Shown piece after piece: positions 60,298 through 64,000 of a stretch of DNA of 64,000 nt. The translations under genes and the position numbers were made by a program. The notes under the pieces were generated by a model. It made no database searches. It had not been told where the DNA came from and was given only the letters and a program-made list of their open reading frames with translations. The stretch is from Euonymus europaeus. Lineage: Eukaryota > Streptophyta > Magnoliopsida > Celastrales > Celastraceae. The stretch lies in assembly GCA_963580455.1 (NCBI GenBank), contig OY756965.1, positions 756,501-820,500 of the forward strand, written 5' to 3'. Within the stretch, counting starts at the first letter, position 1, and each line of letters starts with the position of its first letter.

Positions 60298-62467
60298 ATG
60301 GGGGTATCATATAAAGGAAGTGGTGGTGGAAAGAAAGGGAGGCCATATGGGTTGATGTTGCTTGTGGCATTTGGGGCTGCTTTGCTTGGCGTGATGTTGC
60401 TCCACAAGCTCAGGGAGAGACGCATCTTCAACCTGCTTGTCATGGAGAAGGACCGTGAGCTCATTTCCCTGCAGCTTCTCCTACAGGCTCTCTCTCTCAC
60501 TCTCTCTCATGCAATGTCAATTTTTAGGTGTCGCTCTCCTTGGTTGACAGATAGGAAGAAACATGCATGTACACTTTTCATATTTGCTTCTAACTAATTC
60601 AGTAATTGAGCTATGTAATTTAGAAATAGATCAATCAAAAATCACTAAAGATAGAGAGAGAGAGATTTTGTTCTGGGTTTATTAATGTGGCAAAGATCTC
60701 ATTTACCCTTCGCACATAAAATCTGCAAACCTGCGAGTGCTCTGATACAGAAATGTGTGTGATGTGATTTTATATGATTAGATATGTTTTATGTGTAGTT
60801 GATGCTTGGTAGATTTATGAGATACTGACGCTTTTTCAAATCAATGTCCAAATGTACAGAAGGAAAGAGAGAACACCAAAGAAATAAAAAGACGGACAGA
60901 AGAGATGAAAGCCAAGATGTACTTTCTTAGAAACCAAAAAATGGAGCTTGACAGTAGACTCCTGGAGATGGAATCCACAATAGAGTCTCTAAAAGATGAA
61001 CAAAAAGTCACAGAATCTTCACTTGAGGAGAAGCAAAATGAGATCAAAATACTAAGAGAGACACAAGGCAATTTAGGAGAACAAAATCCGGAAGTGATTG
61101 CTCTAACGGACAGTTTGAAGCAAAAGGAAGATGAAATTCAGGACTTAAGGCGCCGTCTTGAGTACCCAGCTGAGGTCTGGTCAGTGAGTACAGATGACCC
61201 ATCAAATCCAACTCTAAATTTAACTGCCAGCAACAATGAGAATCTAACATCAGTGATCAGTGAGAGTAAACAACAGGGAAGGTTTCCAGATGAAGGGACT
61301 AGTACTAAGAATGGGGGGAATTCAACGAGAGGCAAAGATGGAAGTGAGAATAGATCACAAGATGAGGACAGGAGTGATAATAGGATGATGATCGTTAAAA
61401 ACATGGGGATGAAGAGTGAAGAACAGCTGCAAAATTCACACAAGCAAGATTTCGCAGATGCAGGTGCAGCTGGAAGGAATATTGAAGAGGAGAAAAATGG
61501 AAATTTTAAAGGGGTTGAAACTGGCATGCAGGAGATGAATACTGCCAATTCAGGTGAAACAAAGATATACATAGGAATGGAAGAGGTTAATACTAAAGAT
61601 GCAAAAACTGAAATCATATCGAAGGATGATGATCAACATGAAGCTGCCAGAGATGGACAACCAGAAAAACAAGAAAATTTATCAGCAGGACAGAATTGGA
61701 ACTCTCAATCAACATCTAAGGGAGGCATGAAACTGGAACAAATAGACAATTCTACCGGTGCAGGTACTAAGCTGAGGAGAAAACATGGCCATCTCAGTAA
61801 AACAAATGGCAAGAGATGGATAATGCTTGGAAAAAACAGACCATTGGATGGTAATTCAGAAGAAAGTGAATCTGCAAACATGAGAAATCGAAACTCTTTA
61901 AAGCATGTAAAGGACAGATTGAACATTAGAGAAGGGGGAGCAGCTACTAATGTGGAAAAGGCAGAAAGAGTAGTGGGGAAAAATAAGCCAACAAGGGCAA
62001 GAAAGGCATTGGATTCTTCAAACCCAACATTGCAAAAACATCAACTCCCCAAAGGCACTGGAAATTTGGTCCACAAAGTTGTAAATGGTGATACAAATGA
62101 TGAAGTGGGTGAGCTGCTTAAAAGACACTGGATATTTCAAAACAATCAAAGGATAGCAAAAAGGACTGAAAGCACCGAAGGTGAATCTCACAATGTCAAC
62201 CATGATGGAAAAAAGCCTAACCTGGACGAAGCTACACAAAAAGAAGCCCCTGATGGTGGAATCCAAGGAAGGACAGGCAGTAGAGATATAAACAATGCCG
62301 AACAGGAAAAAGCTGCTAGCAAACTGAAAGCGCAAGAAAATATGGAGGTGGCAGATACACAAGAAGATTCAGAATCAGATAACAATGAGTTTTTAAAAAA
62401 TTCCACTTTTAGTTTGGAGGAAGACAGTGAAGAATACAAGGAAGAAACAGAGGAATCCAAGTTTTAG
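60298..62467 (+). CDS. Membrane-anchored coiled-coil protein of unknown function
   Basis: Exon 1 (60298-60486, 63 codons) starts MGVSYKGSGGGKKGRPYG, then a single membrane helix (about 19-35, LMLLVAFGAALLGVMLL) and a basic HKLRERR. Exon 2 (60860-62467, 535 codons) begins KERENTKEIKRRTEEM and forms a coiled coil to about residue 155 (ends EDEIQDLRRRLEYPAEV). About 440 polar low-complexity residues rich in E, D, K, N and S follow, ending EEYKEETEESKF. The arrangement matches an unnamed plant family, sometimes loosely named after linker-histone or M-line proteins because of composition; it is probably a type II or tail-out membrane tether. The exon 1 boundary is odd: the phase-correct junction CTACAG|GCTCTC lacks GT. 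See the findings. Confidence 0.7.
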
Positions 62468-63387
62468 TTCGTTAGCAAACTAAAGTGGTTTTCATTTTTT
62501 CCTTTCTTATTTCCAACTAGTCTGTTGCAGAGTTGTGTTTAAACCTGCATGACAGTTACTGTAGTTTGATGTGTTTGCCTAGCATATTAAAACCTAAATA
62601 GAGGAAGATTTTAACTAAAATAACCACTTTGGCAAATAGCAATCCAGATTGATATCAGAATTTCAGAAAAGGTCTAAAATATGTTTCAGGAGTCATTTCA
62701 CTGACTGATAATGGCTTCACAAAATGAAGACGTGCAGTAGAGCTGAAAACAATTTCAGTGACCTTTTCTTTTGCCCGAAACATCAGGAGAGGCTCCAGCT
62801 TCAAAGAAGATTTTTATGAAACTGATAACTATTTTTAAATATTAAGAAGTTCCAATAAAAATACCAAGGTTTTTTAGGTTCATCTGGGATAATGTGGAAT
62901 AGAAGCCAACGTCTTCTTCATATTTGAAGTACAGCTATATCATGTGAAAGCGAATTCCATTTACTTTCCCATACAGACGGCCTTGTACAGTTTCTACTGC
63001 TAAATGGTTACAGTGAGCAACCTCCTTTCTCTGCTCGATAGAGGGAGGATAACATTTCTACACAGAACAAGTAACGGAAGTGCAAAAGAATAACGTCTCT
63101 TACTTATATTTCTCTAATTCTAGTACAAACTCAATGAAATTACTAGAATCAAAAAATTGATACAACCCCGTAAGCTCAAGGGAATAGTCGTATTAGTAGG
63201 TTAAACAGCGTACAGACTAAAAACCTATGTTATCCTCCTCCAATAATTCATTTGTAGACAATGTTCTATACTACAACAAGCACATCAAATCACCATTTTA
63301 CAACCACGCTTGATCTCACAAAATTGTACAAGCATATTCATCATAAAGCATGAATACACCACTGCACCTAGATACGTGGAAGACAAG
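62468..63387. other. Convergent 3' regions
   Basis: The 3' end of the coiled-coil gene and the 3' UTR of the minus-strand GAUT gene. No separate gene seen. Confidence 0.4.
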
Positions 63388-64000
63388 TCAATGAAAATTG
63401 CATTGTTGCAGTAAAGGAAGAGAAAAATCAACGTACTTTTCCCAGAGAGGTTTGTACTTTTCAATGCCAATCTTCAACCATGGTTTTGAGTTCCCATTGA
63501 AATGCAAAACAGCCCCTTTTTCTATCGACTGAGGATTAACGTTTGTGTAGCCCAATCCCAGCACATGCCATGAGGGGTCCAACGGTTCAGTCAACCCATG
63601 GAAAGTTAATAGTCCCGGTGGCAGAGTCCCAAGTTTCCACAATGTCCGGTCTACATTCCTTTCCTGCCAATGATGGTAGATGCCTGTTACATTTCTTTTC
63701 CTCCACTCAACCAAATCAAAAACATTCATCCCAAATGCCCAACCACATGCATCAGGGTCAAAATGTTCCCGTATAAGAGGGTGGGAGTAATTGAGGTACT
63801 TATGGTATCTATGAAATGTTTCCATGCAGGTTTCCACTGCTCCATTGACATTGCCATTCAAATCAATGGAAAATAGACCAGACAGGTCCTTCTGAACAAC
63901 AACATCATCGTCAAGAAATACAACCTTCTTTAACGCGGGAAACACTTCAGGAATGTAAAACCTTAAGTGATTAAGCATCGACAGATATTTAGGGTTCCGG
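63388..64000 (-). CDS. GAUT11: Galacturonosyltransferase GAUT11-like, C-terminal part
   Basis: The last 203 codons of a gene that continues past the window edge. The frame is open to 64000. GT8 hallmarks: RNPKYLSMLNHLRFYIPEVF, the nucleotide-sugar/Mn site KVVFLDDDVVVQKDL, GNVNGAVETCMETFHRYHKY, DPDACGWAFGMNVFDL, TLWKLGTLPPGLLTFHGLTE, WHVLGLGYTN and the C-terminal HFNGNSKPW, ending LQQCNFH. GAUTs are Golgi type II enzymes that transfer galacturonic acid during pectin synthesis. The sequence (METFHRYHKYLNYSHPLIR; GIEKYKPLWEKYVD) fits GAUT11 better than GAUT8, 9 or 10. GAUT11 acts in seed-coat mucilage and guard-cell pectin in Arabidopsis. Confidence 0.92.
   Translation of the reverse strand, partial: RNPKYLSMLNHLRFYIPEVFPALKKVVFLDDDVVVQKDLSGLFSIDLNGNVNGAVETCMETFHRYHKYLNYSHPLIREHFDPDACGWAFGMNVFDLVEWRKRNVTGIYHHWQERNVDRTLWKLGTLPPGLLTFHGLTEPLDPSWHVLGLGYTNVNPQSIEKGAVLHFNGNSKPWLKIGIEKYKPLWEKYVDFSLPLLQQCNFH

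Noticed and set aside
61138..61617. 159-codon frame on the minus strand
   Set aside because: Shadow of the acidic low-complexity exon of the coiled-coil gene; Ser/Phe/Leu-rich as expected for the complement of Glu/Lys-rich coding DNA.
1..64000. CRISPR arrays, bacterial operons, rRNA or tRNA genes
   Set aside because: None seen. The sequence is plant nuclear DNA; no cloverleaf or rRNA-like stretch was recognised by eye, though a tRNA scan was not possible.

Overview
This is nuclear DNA from a flowering plant, most likely a eudicot. The evidence is intron-rich genes with GT-AG splice sites, AT-rich intergenic DNA, land-plant gene families (RALF, STRUBBELIG-receptor kinase, ULTRAPETALA, GAUT, GLCAT14) and plant transposons (L1-type LINE, hAT, CACTA-like, LTR fragments). 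The species cannot be named from the sequence alone.

Left part (1-17.6 kb): a rearranged accessory region. It begins with retroelement-like debris. It then holds a local family of an unrecognised four-helix membrane protein on the minus strand: copy A (3443-4312) and copy B (7525-8374) look intact, copy C (12201-13004) is broken, and copy D (about 10080-10213) is only a tail fragment. Blocks of about 2 kb around B and C are duplicates that extend into the promoter of a RALF peptide gene. MYB fragments are mixed in: an R2R3-MYB last exon just downstream of A, and a DIVARICATA-like MYB pseudogene joined to D. A RALF cluster follows: two intact short RALF-like genes (13834-14118 and 14847-15062), one pseudogene (16602-16810) and two orphan copies of RALF promoters (9755-9999 and 15545-15676). 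CACTA-like and LTR-like pieces lie between them.

Middle part (20-35 kb): ordinary gene space. A 16-exon STRUBBELIG-receptor family kinase (20364-26132) is followed by a 13-exon SCAMP (27574-33030). A complete 842-bp non-autonomous hAT element with an 8-bp target duplication sits in a SCAMP intron. A small conserved zinc-ribbon-like protein lies at 34225-34431.

Right part (35-64 kb): a nearly intact L1-type LINE (about 35.4-41.2 kb) has one frame break in a run of A. It is followed by NAF1 (42776-45889, two telo-box motifs upstream), ULT1 on the minus strand (46701-49916), a long gene-poor stretch (50-55 kb), a GT14 glucuronosyltransferase of the GLCAT14 type (55650-59201), an unnamed membrane-anchored coiled-coil protein (60298-62467) and the 3' end of GAUT11 on the minus strand (63388 to the window edge).

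The conserved genes are unrelated housekeeping and developmental genes and do not form one pathway. GLCAT14 and GAUT11 both act on cell-wall glycans in the Golgi. RALF peptides and the SRF kinase belong to cell-surface signalling, but nothing here shows that they act together. The most unusual part is the 2.7-17 kb cluster, where duplication has recombined membrane-protein, MYB and RALF pieces.
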